Shown: piece after piece, positions 27,559 to 38,200 of the stretch
How positions within the stretch are numbered: position 1 is the first letter of the stretch
Layout: every line of letters begins with the position of its first letter
Assembly: GCF_003957295.1 (NCBI RefSeq)
Contig: NZ_RQPJ01000014.1
Span: 314,169 to 378,168, forward strand
Direction: 5' to 3'
DNA from: Arenibacter aquaticus
Lineage (GTDB): Bacteria; Bacteroidota; Bacteroidia; Flavobacteriales; Flavobacteriaceae
DNA length: 64,000 nucleotides
The notes under the pieces: model-generated
What the model saw: the letters and a program-made list of their open reading frames with translations, nothing else
Databases searched by the model: none
Told to the model about the DNA's origin: nothing
Program-made: the position numbers and the translations under genes

Positions 27559-28770
27559 TTAAACTATTTCTGCAACAACAAAAGTACTCCCTCCAATAAA
27601 TACAAAATCTGTCTTTTTTGCATTTTTCAAAGCCATTCTATACCCCTCATTAACAGACGTATACACATCCCCTATCAATCCAAAGTCTGCCGCTCTGCCT
27701 TTTAAGACCTCCGCATCCAAACCTCTTGAAATTTCTGGTCTGCAAAAATAATAATTGGCTTCTTTGGGAAACAGAGGCAAAATCTGATCAAGATTTTTGT
27801 CTTTTACAAAACCAATCACCATATGAAGACGCTCATACTCCTGTTCCTTAATCTGACCTAAAACTAATGTAAGGCCTTCCGTATTGTGGGCAGTATCACA
27901 AACAACCGTAGGATTCTTACCTAAATACTGCCATCTTCCCAGCAATCCGGTATTAGCAGCTACATTTAAAAGTCCTTTGGTAATATGGTGCTCTGTAACC
28001 TCAAAATTGCTCAATTCCTTAATCACTGCCACCACGCCTTTCACATTTTTGGCCTGATAACTCCCCAATAAAGACGTTTTATAGGTTCCGGGGATCACCT
28101 CCCCTGCAAATATAATTTTAGACCTTCTTTCTTTGGCCACTTTATTAAAAACAGATGCGGTCTCTTCTTGCAGTTCACTGATTACCACTGGCACCCCGGA
28201 TTTGATGATGCCAGCTTTCTCAAAGGCTATTTTCTCTATTGTATCACCTAACATTTCTACATGGTCATAACCTATATTAGTGATCAATGAAACTTCTGGC
28301 TCTATAATATTGGTAGAATCCAGGCGCCCTCCCAATCCAACTTCCACAATAGCTATATCTACTTTTTCCTTTTCAAAATAGAAAAAGGCCATACCTACGG
28401 TCATTTCAAAAAAAGAAAGATCATGGGCCTCAAAAAAAACTTTGTTGTCCTTAATAAAATCAACCACAAAATCCTCTTTTACCGGGACTCCATTAATCCT
28501 TATACGCTCCCTAAAATCCTTTAGGTGAGGAGAAGTATACAGCCCCACCCGGTACCCGGCTTCCTGTAAAACAGAGGCCAACATATGACTACTGGACCCC
28601 TTGCCATTGGTTCCCGCAACGTGGATACTCTTAAACTTTCTTTCTGGATGCCCCAAATAGGTAGAAAGAACTTTAATGTTATCCAGTTTGCCCTTGTATG
28701 CAGATTTTCCTTTTTGTTGGTATATAGGCAATTGGGCAAACATCCATGCCAAAGTCTCCTGATAGGTCAT
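27559..28770 (-). CDS. folC: bifunctional folylpolyglutamate synthase / dihydrofolate synthase
   Basis: This Mur-ligase-fold enzyme (403 residues) adds glutamate to dihydropteroate and to folates, using ATP, in the cytoplasm. The ATP loop VAGTNGKGSSSHMLA lies near 52-66. YTSPHLKDFRERIRING is the FolC-specific stretch, EVGLGGRLDSTN binds magnesium and substrate, and ITNIGYDHVEMLGDTIEKIAFEKAGIIK with CDTAHN completes the pattern. It lies 106 bases after tonB on the same strand and may be the last gene of that run. Confidence 0.95.
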   Translation of the reverse strand: MTYQETLAWMFAQLPIYQQKGKSAYKGKLDNIKVLSTYLGHPERKFKSIHVAGTNGKGSSSHMLASVLQEAGYRVGLYTSPHLKDFRERIRINGVPVKEDFVVDFIKDNKVFFEAHDLSFFEMTVGMAFFYFEKEKVDIAIVEVGLGGRLDSTNIIEPEVSLITNIGYDHVEMLGDTIEKIAFEKAGIIKSGVPVVISELQEETASVFNKVAKERRSKIIFAGEVIPGTYKTSLLGSYQAKNVKGVVAVIKELSNFEVTEHHITKGLLNVAANTGLLGRWQYLGKNPTVVCDTAHNTEGLTLVLGQIKEQEYERLHMVIGFVKDKNLDQILPLFPKEANYYFCRPEISRGLDAEVLKGRAADFGLIGDVYTSVNEGYRMALKNAKKTDFVFIGGSTFVVAEIV

Positions 28771-28876
28771 TTGATAGGTACTAAATAATTAATAATGAAT
28801 AGGTCAATAATACCTCTAGATAGGATTTAGAAGTCTTAAATGAAGTGAACAAAAAACAGAAACAATCAAAATAGTC

Positions 28877-29776
28877 TTACTCTCCCAATTGAAAATTAAC
28901 CACTACAAAACCTACTTGCTGACTGGGAGCGTTTGAATCCAAATTCCATTGGTGCATAAAAGCAGTTTTCTTGGCGGGTTCCATTAGGCAGGGATGTGTA
29001 TTGGTAGTTCCCTTAACTCCTGGGGTAGCACTTACCACCTTACCGTTACGGTCTACTACGATTTTCACTACCACTCTACCTTCCTCATTACATTCTTGAG
29101 GCACCTTCCCCTTATTCACCAAGGATCGCCCATTAAGACCATAACCACCGGTACCACTTCCTGAACCAGGGCTGCCGTAATAACTTGTAGCATAAGGATC
29201 GCCCTCTGGCTTACCTTTATCTCCTGCGCTAGTATCATCACCTTCCCCTCCAGAGGTTACTCCTTCGGATTTGTTGATTCCCCCAATGAGTTGGTCCAAT
29301 TTGTTCTTTTTGGCCTCCTGCTCCTTTCTTTTTTTCTCTTCGGCCTCCCTTTTCTCCTTAGCTTTCCTTTCGGCCTCGGCTTTGGCTTTTTTGGCAGCCT
29401 CTTCCGCCTTTCGCTTTGCCTCTTGTTGTTGTTTTATTTTTATGGATTCTTCATTATCCTGCGTCAGTACTTTTTCGGCCGGCTTGTCTACGGAAACCTC
29501 CTCCTCGGGCACCTGTTCCACAATCTCTTCTACCTGCTGCTCTTGAACCTGGGGTTCTTTTATAGGCTTATTCACCGGTTCGGATTTTATTTTTTCCTTG
29601 GGCTGTACCCGGCCACTTCCAAAATCCGTGGTACCGAAATTAACGGAAATACCATTTTCTATTGGTGGATCCATATAAGTAAGACCTATATAAAAAAGCA
29701 ATAGGAGGAGCGCACTTAGCAGAAGAGTGGTAAGTGTAAAGGATTTTTTCTCGTGTTTCGTATTAAGTAATGACAT
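28877..29776 (-). CDS. tonB: TonB-type energy transducer
   Basis: A 299-residue periplasm-spanning protein. One transmembrane helix (about 17-33, TLLLSALLLLLFYIGLTYM) is followed by a Pro/Glu/Gln-rich part and a long Lys/Glu/Ala coiled coil (about 110-160, EAKRKAEEAAKKAKAEAERK and onward). A Gly/Ser-rich linker leads to the C-terminal TonB fold (GRVVVKIVVDRNGKVVSA, then EPAKKTAFMHQWNLD). It carries proton-motive energy from ExbB/ExbD to outer-membrane receptors such as SusC proteins. The start overlaps the exbD stop by one base. Confidence 0.9.
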   Translation of the reverse strand: MSLLNTKHEKKSFTLTTLLLSALLLLLFYIGLTYMDPPIENGISVNFGTTDFGSGRVQPKEKIKSEPVNKPIKEPQVQEQQVEEIVEQVPEEEVSVDKPAEKVLTQDNEESIKIKQQQEAKRKAEEAAKKAKAEAERKAKEKREAEEKKRKEQEAKKNKLDQLIGGINKSEGVTSGGEGDDTSAGDKGKPEGDPYATSYYGSPGSGSGTGGYGLNGRSLVNKGKVPQECNEEGRVVVKIVVDRNGKVVSATPGVKGTTNTHPCLMEPAKKTAFMHQWNLDSNAPSQQVGFVVVNFQLGE

Positions 29777-30162
29777 TAATTTGGTCGCACTGCCAAAATA
29801 ACCTTGTAATTATTTCTATTGGCAATATCCATAACATTTACAGCCTCCTTAATGGCCACGCTTTCTTCTGCCCTTAGAATAATAGTAGGTTTTTCTTGTC
29901 CTTTTAGTGCCTTTTTTAATTCAATTTCTATGTACTTCCCGTTAATTTTCTCGTTATTCACAAAATACTCCAACTTCTTATTAATGCTCACCGATACGTT
30001 CTGTGTATTGGTTGACTTTCCTTTGGCCTTGGGCAACAACAGATCCAATGCATTGGGCGAGTTAGCGGTAAGCATAAAGAAAATGAGCAATAGGAATACA
30101 ATGTCCGTCATGGAGGACATGCTAAAATCCGGACTAACTTTATTTCTCCCTTTTAGTTTCAT
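29776..30162 (-). CDS. exbD: ExbD/TolR-family biopolymer transport protein
   Basis: This 128-residue inner-membrane protein has one N-terminal helix with the conserved Asp (MSSMTDIVFLLLIFFMLT, D at about 20) that takes part in proton flow, followed by a periplasmic domain starting SPNALDLLLPKA. It lies between exbB (13 bases upstream) and tonB (overlap of one base), so the complete ExbB-ExbD-TonB motor is encoded in one run. Confidence 0.93.
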   Translation of the reverse strand: MKLKGRNKVSPDFSMSSMTDIVFLLLIFFMLTANSPNALDLLLPKAKGKSTNTQNVSVSINKKLEYFVNNEKINGKYIEIELKKALKGQEKPTIILRAEESVAIKEAVNVMDIANRNNYKVILAVRPN

Positions 30163-30175
30163 CTGTTGTTATTTT

Positions 30176-30868
30176 CTAAAGCGGTTCGTTCAACAAATCC
30201 AAAAACTCTACGGCGTTGGCTTCCATTTTGTGAACTACTTTATCTGTTCTATTCACCAAATGGTTATATCCGATATAGGCAATAATTCCGACGATAAGTC
30301 CCGCAACCGTAGTGGTCATGGCCGTATAAATACCAGATGCCAAAGACCCCATTTCTGCTTGCCCCCCACTGGTGGCCATTTGATGAAATGCCAAAATCAT
30401 ACCAATTACGGTTCCCAGGAAACCGATCATAGGAGCTGCCCCCGCCACAGTGGCCAGAACAGTTACATTTTTCTCCAACTTATACACCTCTAGGGTACCT
30501 GCGTTTTCTATTGCAGTATTAATATCATCTAGAGGTTTGCCGATCCTAGAAATTCCTTTTTCCGTCAATCTGGCCACGGGGGAATCTGTTTGGGCACATA
30601 ATAATTTGGCCGCTTCCAATTTACCATTGGTAACATGATCCCGAATTTGGTTCATGAAGTTGCTATCTATCTGGGATGCCGCTTTTATGGCAAAAATCCT
30701 TTCGAAATAAATATACAATGCCACAAAAAGCATCACAAACAAAACACTAATGATCAAGATACTTCCCGTACCTCCGTTCACTATCAAATCTATAACAGAA
30801 AGGGTCTTTTCCTCGGACACCATTTCTTCTATTCCCGCCTCTTGAGCTAGGTCTTGAAACAATAACAT
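30176..30868 (-). CDS. exbB: ExbB/MotA/TolQ-family proton channel protein
   Basis: A 230-residue inner-membrane protein with three helices (about 30-53, 130-155 and 175-200). The conserved stretch LATVAGAAPMIGFLGTVIGMILAF and the following SGIYTAMTTTVAGLIVGI are typical of ExbB/TolQ. It forms the pentameric channel that powers ExbD and TonB. It is followed by exbD and tonB and preceded 49 bases away by nhaD. Confidence 0.93.
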   Translation of the reverse strand: MLLFQDLAQEAGIEEMVSEEKTLSVIDLIVNGGTGSILIISVLFVMLFVALYIYFERIFAIKAASQIDSNFMNQIRDHVTNGKLEAAKLLCAQTDSPVARLTEKGISRIGKPLDDINTAIENAGTLEVYKLEKNVTVLATVAGAAPMIGFLGTVIGMILAFHQMATSGGQAEMGSLASGIYTAMTTTVAGLIVGIIAYIGYNHLVNRTDKVVHKMEANAVEFLDLLNEPL

Positions 30869-30917
30869 ATATTTTCCCTATTAAAGTTGCCTTAATAACG
30901 GTCTTTTATCGATTAAA

Positions 30918-32282
30918 TTATCCGTTTAACACAAAATTTCTAATTAATATAAATCCGGCGGCACCAGCAATAAATCCTACGAAGGCCAACCAAGCTATTT
31001 TCTTTAAATACCAGAAAAAATCTATTTTTTCCATCCCCATGGCCACAACTCCTGCCGCAGAGCCAATAATTAACATACTACCCCCTGTACCTGCTGAATA
31101 TGCAATAAAGTGCCAAACTGGATCATCCATACCTACAGAAAACATTCCGATACTGGCAGCCACTAAGGGTACGTTGTCTATCACTGCCGATCCAACACCC
31201 AAGAAAAGCACAACCAAATCAGAAACCAATTCTCCTTGTGATTCGGTTCCCAACATTGGCATTACCTCATCCAAGGTACCGGCAAAATGGAACAACATCC
31301 CCAACGATTCCAGAGCGGCAACCGCCATTAAGATCCCCAAGAAGAAAAGAATACTGGGCAACTCAATTTTGGAGAGCGACTTATGCACAGGGCTGTGGTG
31401 CGACTCTTCTTCACTTTCGCCATCTATATTGGAAATACTAAATTTGGATTTACTGTATATCTCCGCAAAGGTAGCCACCACCGCCAAGGAAAGCATCATC
31501 CCAACATAAGGAGGCAAATGGGTAATAGTCTTAAAGAAAGGAACAAAAATAATTGCTCCCAGCCCCAGATATAACATAGTAGCACCATATCTAGACTTAC
31601 TGGGCTCCACATCATCCAATCCACCTTCAAGGTTACCTGAAAAAGCTTTAAACCTACTGGCTATAAGGGTAGGCACTACCATACATACAATAGAAGGCAA
31701 TAAAACGTGTTCTACCAATTGTGCTGCCGATACCTTGTTGGCGATCCACAACATGGTGGTGGTTACATCACCAATTGGGGACCAGGCCCCACCTGCATTC
31801 GCCGCAATAATGATCATCCCTGCAAACCATAGCCTGGATTCCCTATCGTTGATCACCTTTTGCAAGATGGTTATCAACACAATGGTTGCCGTAAGGTTGT
31901 CTATTATAGCAGAAAGTATAAATGCCAAAATGGAAAACAACCACAGCAACTTTCTTTTACTACGGGTCTTAATAAATCCCTTAATGGTAGCAAAGCCATC
32001 AAAATAATCTATTATTTCCACAATGGTCATAGCACCAAGCAGAAACACCAAAATCTCCGCTGTTTTCCCCAGATGATGGAGCAAAATTTCATCTATATGG
32101 GTAGCTTCCAATTCCCGCAATTCGGCATTTACCTCAAAAACCGGCATATGCGTTAGAGCGATAACCGCCCACAAAAGGGCCATCATGGCCAAGGCAGGAA
32201 TTAATTTGTCAATCTTAAGGTTGTGTTCCAGGGTTATTGCCAAATACCCCGCAACGAATAGAATAATAATAATGCTCTCCAT
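30918..32282 (-). CDS. nhaD: NhaD-type sodium:proton antiporter
   Basis: A 454-residue polytopic protein of the ion-transporter superfamily NhaD branch. Conserved segments seen are HHLGKTAEILVFLLGAMTIVEIID, SAIIDNLTATIVLITIL, AANAGGAWSPIGDVTTTMLWI, and the symmetry-related VGSAVIDNVPLVAASIGMF. NhaD proteins export sodium in exchange for protons and are common in marine bacteria. It begins 21 bases after the dehydrogenase gene, so the two are probably co-transcribed. Confidence 0.92.
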   Translation of the reverse strand: MESIIIILFVAGYLAITLEHNLKIDKLIPALAMMALLWAVIALTHMPVFEVNAELRELEATHIDEILLHHLGKTAEILVFLLGAMTIVEIIDYFDGFATIKGFIKTRSKRKLLWLFSILAFILSAIIDNLTATIVLITILQKVINDRESRLWFAGMIIIAANAGGAWSPIGDVTTTMLWIANKVSAAQLVEHVLLPSIVCMVVPTLIASRFKAFSGNLEGGLDDVEPSKSRYGATMLYLGLGAIIFVPFFKTITHLPPYVGMMLSLAVVATFAEIYSKSKFSISNIDGESEEESHHSPVHKSLSKIELPSILFFLGILMAVAALESLGMLFHFAGTLDEVMPMLGTESQGELVSDLVVLFLGVGSAVIDNVPLVAASIGMFSVGMDDPVWHFIAYSAGTGGSMLIIGSAAGVVAMGMEKIDFFWYLKKIAWLAFVGFIAGAAGFILIRNFVLNG

Positions 32283-32303
32283 CTTACTTAATTATGGTTT
32301 AGT

Positions 32304-33530
32304 TTAAATTAATTGTTTTAAAGCAATCTCAAAACCTGTTTTACTGAGATTAATTTTCGTATTATTTTGGTTAAAAATATTTAAAATCGCATTTCTGATA
32401 GTATTCGATGTATCATTAAAAATCAGTTCATCATCCATAGCCACCCTTCCTTCCATAAAATAAGCAAAGACACGGGCCATCCCACAGTTGGAGATAAAGT
32501 CGGGAATTAAACTCACCCGCCCATCAATGAACTCCATAATGGGCCCAAAAAATATCTCTTTATCGGCAAAAGGCACATTGGCTCCACAGCTGACCACCTC
32601 CAGCCCTGCCTCAATCTTCTGGGCAATCTGATCTTTGGTCACCAACCTGGAAGCGGCACAAGGAACAAAAATCTCAGCAGGCAACTTCCAAATCCTTTCA
32701 TTTATTTCAGAAAAAGGAATCATTTCATCGGCTAAAAGCATATTCCCTTTTTTATTCAAAAAAAAGGAGGTTATTTCTTCAAAAGAATACCCTTCCTCCT
32801 TAATAACTCCTCCTGCCCTATCTATAATTCCCACTACTTTTGCCCCCATTTGGGCCAAGTAAAAGGCTGCGGCAGACCCCACATTTCCAAACCCCTGTAC
32901 AATAGCCCTTTTACCTACTACCGAACCTCCATAGATGTCATAAAAGTGTTTTACAGCTTCGGCAACTCCAAAGCCGGTAATCATATCGGCCACGGTAAAT
33001 TTCCTTGTTACGGCCGGGGAATAATTACTACTCTCCAAAACCTTAACCACTCCTAACCTCAATTGCCCGATCCTATTGATCTTATCGGCTTCCGTTGGCT
33101 TAAAGTGTCCGTTGAACACCCCTTCTTGAGGGTGCCAAACACCGGCATCCTCGGTTATTGGGATCACTTCATTAATTTCATCCACATTTAAATCCCCCCC
33201 GGTACCATAATAACTCTTCAACAAAGGCGCCACAGCGTGGTACCACCTTTTAAGAACACCCGACTTCCTAGGATCACTGGGGTCAAAATTTATCCCGGAC
33301 TTGGCTCCACCTATCGGAGGCCCGGACACTGTAAACTTAACCTCCATTGTTTTGGCCAAGGACAATACCTCGTTCATATCCAATCCCTCCCTCATTCGGG
33401 TACCGCCTCCAGCAGCCCCACCTCTCAAGGAATTTATCACCGCCCAGCCCTCTGCTTCCGTTTCCGGATCTTTCCAATTAAAAACAATTTCAGGGGCCTT
33501 GTTCTCATATATTTTCAGCAACTCTTTCAT
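32304..33530 (-). CDS. Glu/Leu/Phe/Val dehydrogenase
   Basis: A 408-residue NAD(P)-dependent amino-acid dehydrogenase. The N-terminal half has SLRGGAAGGGTRM and the catalytic-lysine stretch VSGPPIGGAKSGINFDP. The central Asp region is YYGTGGDLNVDE, and the Rossmann motif is VQGFGNVGSAAAFYLAQMGA. The C-terminal part has ISNCGMARVFAYFM. The short length and GGAKSG motif fit the Leu/Phe/Val branch or a Glu dehydrogenase, and sequence alone does not settle the substrate. It is the first gene of a run that continues through nhaD and the TonB motor. Confidence 0.88.
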   Translation of the reverse strand: MKELLKIYENKAPEIVFNWKDPETEAEGWAVINSLRGGAAGGGTRMREGLDMNEVLSLAKTMEVKFTVSGPPIGGAKSGINFDPSDPRKSGVLKRWYHAVAPLLKSYYGTGGDLNVDEINEVIPITEDAGVWHPQEGVFNGHFKPTEADKINRIGQLRLGVVKVLESSNYSPAVTRKFTVADMITGFGVAEAVKHFYDIYGGSVVGKRAIVQGFGNVGSAAAFYLAQMGAKVVGIIDRAGGVIKEEGYSFEEITSFFLNKKGNMLLADEMIPFSEINERIWKLPAEIFVPCAASRLVTKDQIAQKIEAGLEVVSCGANVPFADKEIFFGPIMEFIDGRVSLIPDFISNCGMARVFAYFMEGRVAMDDELIFNDTSNTIRNAILNIFNQNNTKINLSKTGFEIALKQLI

Positions 33531-33674
33531 TACAACTCTTTTTCAACTGTTCAACATCATTTACCACAACCATAAACTTCCCTTCTAAATAAGGACAGTT
33601 TCAATTACCGCGATAGCTAATGTTGTCTCATAACAGATAAGCTGTTTTATTACCAAAAAAAGTATTTGACCGAA

Positions 33675-33682
33675 CAAATATA
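33675..33682 (-). promoter_or_regulatory. candidate -7 box for the Glu/Leu dehydrogenase run
   Basis: On the minus strand this is TATATTTG, an exact TAnnTTTG match, 144 bases before the start codon. There is no clear -33 element. Confidence 0.4.
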
Positions 33683-33740
33683 AAAATATAGATTAGGTTT
33701 TAATGTTTTTATTCTCCATTATTATTCCAATGTATACTCG

Positions 33741-33748
33741 TATATTTG
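33741..33748 (+). promoter_or_regulatory. candidate -7 box for the acyl-CoA dehydrogenase gene
   Basis: TATATTTG matches TAnnTTTG and lies 27 bases before the start codon, back to back with a matching box on the other strand. Confidence 0.52.
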
Positions 33749-33775
33749 TAAGATTCTCACTATTTTGTTAAAACA

Positions 33776-34918
33776 ATGGATTTTTCACTAACCGAAGAAC
33801 AGTTACTAATTCAACAAGCTGCAAAGGATTTTGCCCATAATGAATTACTTCCTGGTGTAATTGAAAGGGACGAAGAACAAAAGTTCCCCTTGGAGCAAGT
33901 AAAAAAAATGGGGGAATTGGGTTTTATGGGGATGATGGTAGACCCAAAATATGGTGGAAGCGGACTAGATACCATTTCCTATGTATTGGTCATGGAAGAG
34001 CTTTCCAAGATAGACGCCTCGGCCTCGGTAGTGGTATCTGTAAACAACTCCCTAGTTTGTTGGGGCCTTGAAACTTATGGGAGCGACCTTCAAAAAGAAA
34101 AATATCTAAGTCGCCTATCAACAGGGGAAAGACTTGGTGCTTTTTGCCTTTCCGAACCGGAAGCAGGTAGCGATGCCACCTCACAAAAAACGACAGCAAA
34201 GGACAAAGGAGACCATTATGTTCTTAACGGAACAAAAAACTGGATTACCAATGGCAGTTCGGCCGACATCTATTTGGTAATTGCACAAACAGATATTGAA
34301 AAAGGCCACAAGGGAATCAATGCACTCATCGTAGAAAAAGGTGCGGAGGGTTTTGAAATTGGCCCTAAAGAAAATAAATTGGGCATACGGGGCAGTGACA
34401 CACATTCCCTGATCTTCAATGACGTTAAAGTTCCTAAGGAAAACAGAATTGGAGAGGACGGTTTTGGTTTTAAATTTGCCATGAAAACACTTGCCGGGGG
34501 CAGAATAGGAATTGCCGCCCAAGCTTTGGGTATCGCTGCCGGCGCCTATGAACTGGCACTTAAGTATTCCAAGGAGCGAAAGGCTTTTGGAACGGAGATT
34601 TACAACCACCAGGCCATTTCCTTTAAACTGGCTGACATGCATACACAAATTGAAGCAGCAAGGCATTTGGTATACAAAGCAGCCTGGGACAAGGATCAGC
34701 ACCAAAATTATGATCTGTCCGGTGCCATGGCCAAATTATACGCCTCGCAAGTAGCCATGGACACCACTATAGAAGCAGTACAAATACATGGTGGCAACGG
34801 CTTTGTCAAAGATTACCACGTAGAAAGATTAATGAGGGATGCAAAAATCACCCAGATCTACGAAGGCACTTCAGAAATACAGAAAATCGTAATTTCAAGA
34901 AGTATTATTAATAAATAA
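33776..34918 (+). CDS. acyl-CoA dehydrogenase (short/medium-chain type)
   Basis: A 380-residue FAD enzyme that introduces the trans-2 double bond in beta-oxidation and passes electrons to ETF. Family signatures are AFCLSEPEAGSDATS, the KNWITNGSSADIYLVIAQT substrate/FAD region, QALGIAAGAYELALKYSKER, and HGGNGFVKDYHVERLMRDAK. The catalytic base is the Glu in ITQIYEGTSEIQ near the C-terminus, the position seen in butyryl/short-chain enzymes. It stands alone, divergent from the dehydrogenase run. Confidence 0.94.
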   Translation: MDFSLTEEQLLIQQAAKDFAHNELLPGVIERDEEQKFPLEQVKKMGELGFMGMMVDPKYGGSGLDTISYVLVMEELSKIDASASVVVSVNNSLVCWGLETYGSDLQKEKYLSRLSTGERLGAFCLSEPEAGSDATSQKTTAKDKGDHYVLNGTKNWITNGSSADIYLVIAQTDIEKGHKGINALIVEKGAEGFEIGPKENKLGIRGSDTHSLIFNDVKVPKENRIGEDGFGFKFAMKTLAGGRIGIAAQALGIAAGAYELALKYSKERKAFGTEIYNHQAISFKLADMHTQIEAARHLVYKAAWDKDQHQNYDLSGAMAKLYASQVAMDTTIEAVQIHGGNGFVKDYHVERLMRDAKITQIYEGTSEIQKIVISRSIINK

Positions 34919-35226
34919 AAAGAGAACACCCCTCTTCATTTACGGGTTGTTTCATTAAAAAACAATAATTTAAACAGTACCGCCCCTGTTTTTTAAGGGG
35001 TTAAAACACAAAGAAGAACCATTTTACATTATTAACCCCCGGAGAAATGGAATCTATCAATATCCAAACCTATATATTGAGGAAATCCCAATTTAAAGGG
35101 CCGAAATATCGGAATATGCATTTATTTTAACGTTGAATTACAAACGTTGAATTTCTAGCGCACTATTTAAGTGAGCCATGCAGTAAATGCAAATATTTTG
35201 ATATTTTTGAAGAAATATGATATTTT
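34919..35226 (+). promoter_or_regulatory. intergenic leader of gltB
   Basis: This 308-base A+T-rich spacer has no gene. TATTTTTG at 35202-35209 matches the -7 consensus but ends only 17 bases before gltB, which would leave a very short leader. A weak CCCCT/AGGGG hairpin with T-rich loop near 34983-35000 might end the upstream transcript. Confidence 0.4.
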
Positions 35227-38200
35227 ATGAAGCTGAGAAAACAAGGATTGTACCTACCGGATTTTGAACATGACAACTGTGGAGCAGGATTTATTTGTAG
35301 TCTTAAAGGAAAAAAGTCGAATGATATTATTCATAAGGCTTTAGAGATTTTAGAGAAACTAGAGCACCGTGGAGCGGTAAGTTCCGACGGAAAAACAGGT
35401 GACGGCGCGGGAATATTAATAGACATCCCCCATGATTTTTTTAAGGAAGTTTGCTCTTTTGAACTCCCTGAACCTGGCAGTTATGCGGTGGGCAACATAT
35501 TTTTACCTCAAAAGGAAAATCAGAGAAATTACTGTATTGAGGTATTTGAGTCCAACATTAAAAAGCAAGGACTTAAATTATTGGGCTGGAGAGACGTTCC
35601 CGTAAACAAATCCATTCCGGGAAGAATCGCAGCTGAAACAGAACCTTCCGTAAAACAGGTTTTTATAGGCCGAGAGAATGACGAGCAGGATTTTTTCAAT
35701 TTCAACCTAAAACTTTTTACGGCCAGAAAAGTTACCGAACACACCATAAATGCTTCCAAACTATCGGAGAGCAAATTTTTCTATGTTCCTAGCCTTTCTA
35801 CCAAGATCATTATTTTTAAAGGGCTATTGATGCCCGAAGACATTAGCCTTTACTATAAGGACCTAATGGATCCAAGGGTAGTTACACGTTTGGCTTTGGT
35901 ACACCAACGTTTTTCTACCAATACATTCCCTACCTGGGATTTGGCCCAGCCTTTCCGCTACATGTGTCATAACGGGGAAATAAACACTCTTAGAGGTAAT
36001 GTATCCAGAATGCGCTCTAGGGAAGAATTAATGAACAGTGAATTTTTCGGTGAAGAAATAAAGAATATTATCCCAGTAATCCTTCCGGGCAAGTCGGATT
36101 CCGCCACTATGGATATGGTAGTAGAATTATTGCTGATGACTGGAAGATCCCTACCGGAGGTAATGATGATATTGGTGCCCGAAGCTTGGGAAAAGAATGC
36201 CGATATGTCCGAAGCCAAAAAAGCTTTCTATGAATACCACTCCTGTTTAATGGAGCCATGGGATGGACCTGCATCCATTCCTTTTACTGATGGAAACTAT
36301 ATTGGGGCCGTATTGGACAGAAACGGACTAAGACCCTCTAGGTATTCGGTTACCAAGGATGGATATGTTATTATGTCCTCTGAAGTTGGTGTTGTGGATA
36401 TTGAACCAGAAAACGTTGAGCTACACGGTAGACTTGAGCCAGGAAAAATGTTCTTGGTGAACATGGAAGAAGGCCGTATTGTTAACGATGAGGAAATTAA
36501 AGAAGCAATTGCCGTTAGACATCCTTACAAAGAATGGCTAGACAAGAATCTAGTTCATCTTAAGGATATTCCTTATAACGATTGTCCACTTTTCCTCAAT
36601 GAAGCTACGGTTCAAAAAAGAAAATCCGTATTTGGTTATACCCTTGAAGATATAAACACTATTATTCTTCCAATGGGAAAAATGGCCAAGGAACCTTTAG
36701 GATCTATGGGGTCTGATACACCCATAGCTATTTTATCCGAGCGTCCGCAATTGATCTACAATTACTTTAAGCAATTGTTTGCCCAGGTTACCAACCCACC
36801 ATTGGACGGTATTAGGGAAGAACTTATTACGGACATCAGCCTTACATTGGGAAGTGACCATAATATTTTTGAATTTTCAGAACTACACTGTAGAAAATTA
36901 AAAATCCAAAATCCTGTAATTTCCAAAGAGGATTTGGATAAGATAAAGAACTATGACGCCAGTCCAGATTACAAGGTGGTATCCATTTCAATGCTTTATG
37001 ATATTGAAAAAGGACATAATGGCCTGGAAGATGCTTTACAGTCCCTTTTGGACCAAGCAGAGCAAGCTATTGACGAGGGAGCCAACATTATAATCCTTTC
37101 GGATAGGAATGTAAGCAAGGAAAAAGCACCTATACCTGCCTTATTGGCCTGTTCATTTGTAAACAGTGGACTCCAAAGACTAGGGAAACGTTCCAAAATG
37201 AGCATGATCATCGAATCTGCAGAACCTAGGGAGGTACATCATTTCTCCTTATTGTTCGGATTTGGTGCCAGTGCCATAAACCCGTATTTGGTAAACGAAA
37301 TCATTGCGGAACAAATTGAAGAACACGACATAACCGAATACACTTTTGAGGAAGCCATAAGTAACTACAACAAAGCAGTTGGTAAGGGAATCCTTAAGGT
37401 GATGAACAAAATTGGCATCTCTACATTAAACTCCTATAGGGGGTCACAATTATTTGAATGTATAGGAATCAACACCAAGGTTGTAGACAAGTACTTCCCC
37501 AATACCCCTACCAGAATTCAGGGAATAGGGCTTTACGAGATTGAAAAAGAAATTGCGAAACGCCATCAGAAAGCCTATTCCGATAAAGAAATTGAAGGCA
37601 ATCTAGATTTGGAAATCGGTGGTCAGTACCGATGGAGAAGAAATGGAGAAAAACACTTGTTCAATCCGTTGACCATTGCCAAACTACAGAAATCCGTTCG
37701 CAACAATGAACCGGAAACCTATAAGGAATTTGCCAAACTGGTAAACGAGCAGTCCAAGGACTTAATGACCATTAGAGGTTTGTTTGAATTCTCCAATTAT
37801 GACCCTATTCCATTGGAAGAGGTTGAACCTTGGACAGAAATAGTAAAGCGCTTTAAGACCGGTGCCATGTCCTATGGTTCTATAAGTAAGGAAGCTCATG
37901 AAAACTTGGCTGTCGCCATGAACAGGATAGGCGGTAAGAGTAATTCTGGTGAAGGTGGCGAAGATGCAGAGCGTTTTTACAAGAATCAAACTGGCGACTG
38001 GAAGAACAGTGCCATCAAGCAGGTTGCATCAGGTAGATTTGGAGTTACCTCCAACTATTTAACCAGCGCCAAGGAAATCCAAATTAAAATGGCACAGGGG
38101 GCAAAACCTGGTGAAGGGGGACAATTACCCGGACCAAAGGTTAATCCATCTATCGCCAAGACTAGGAATTCCACACCATATGTGGGATTAATTTCACCTC

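Noticed and set aside
29271..29704. Plus-strand frames opposite tonB
   Set aside because: These mirror the Lys/Glu/Ala coiled coil of TonB and give Ser/Phe/Leu-rich nonsense.
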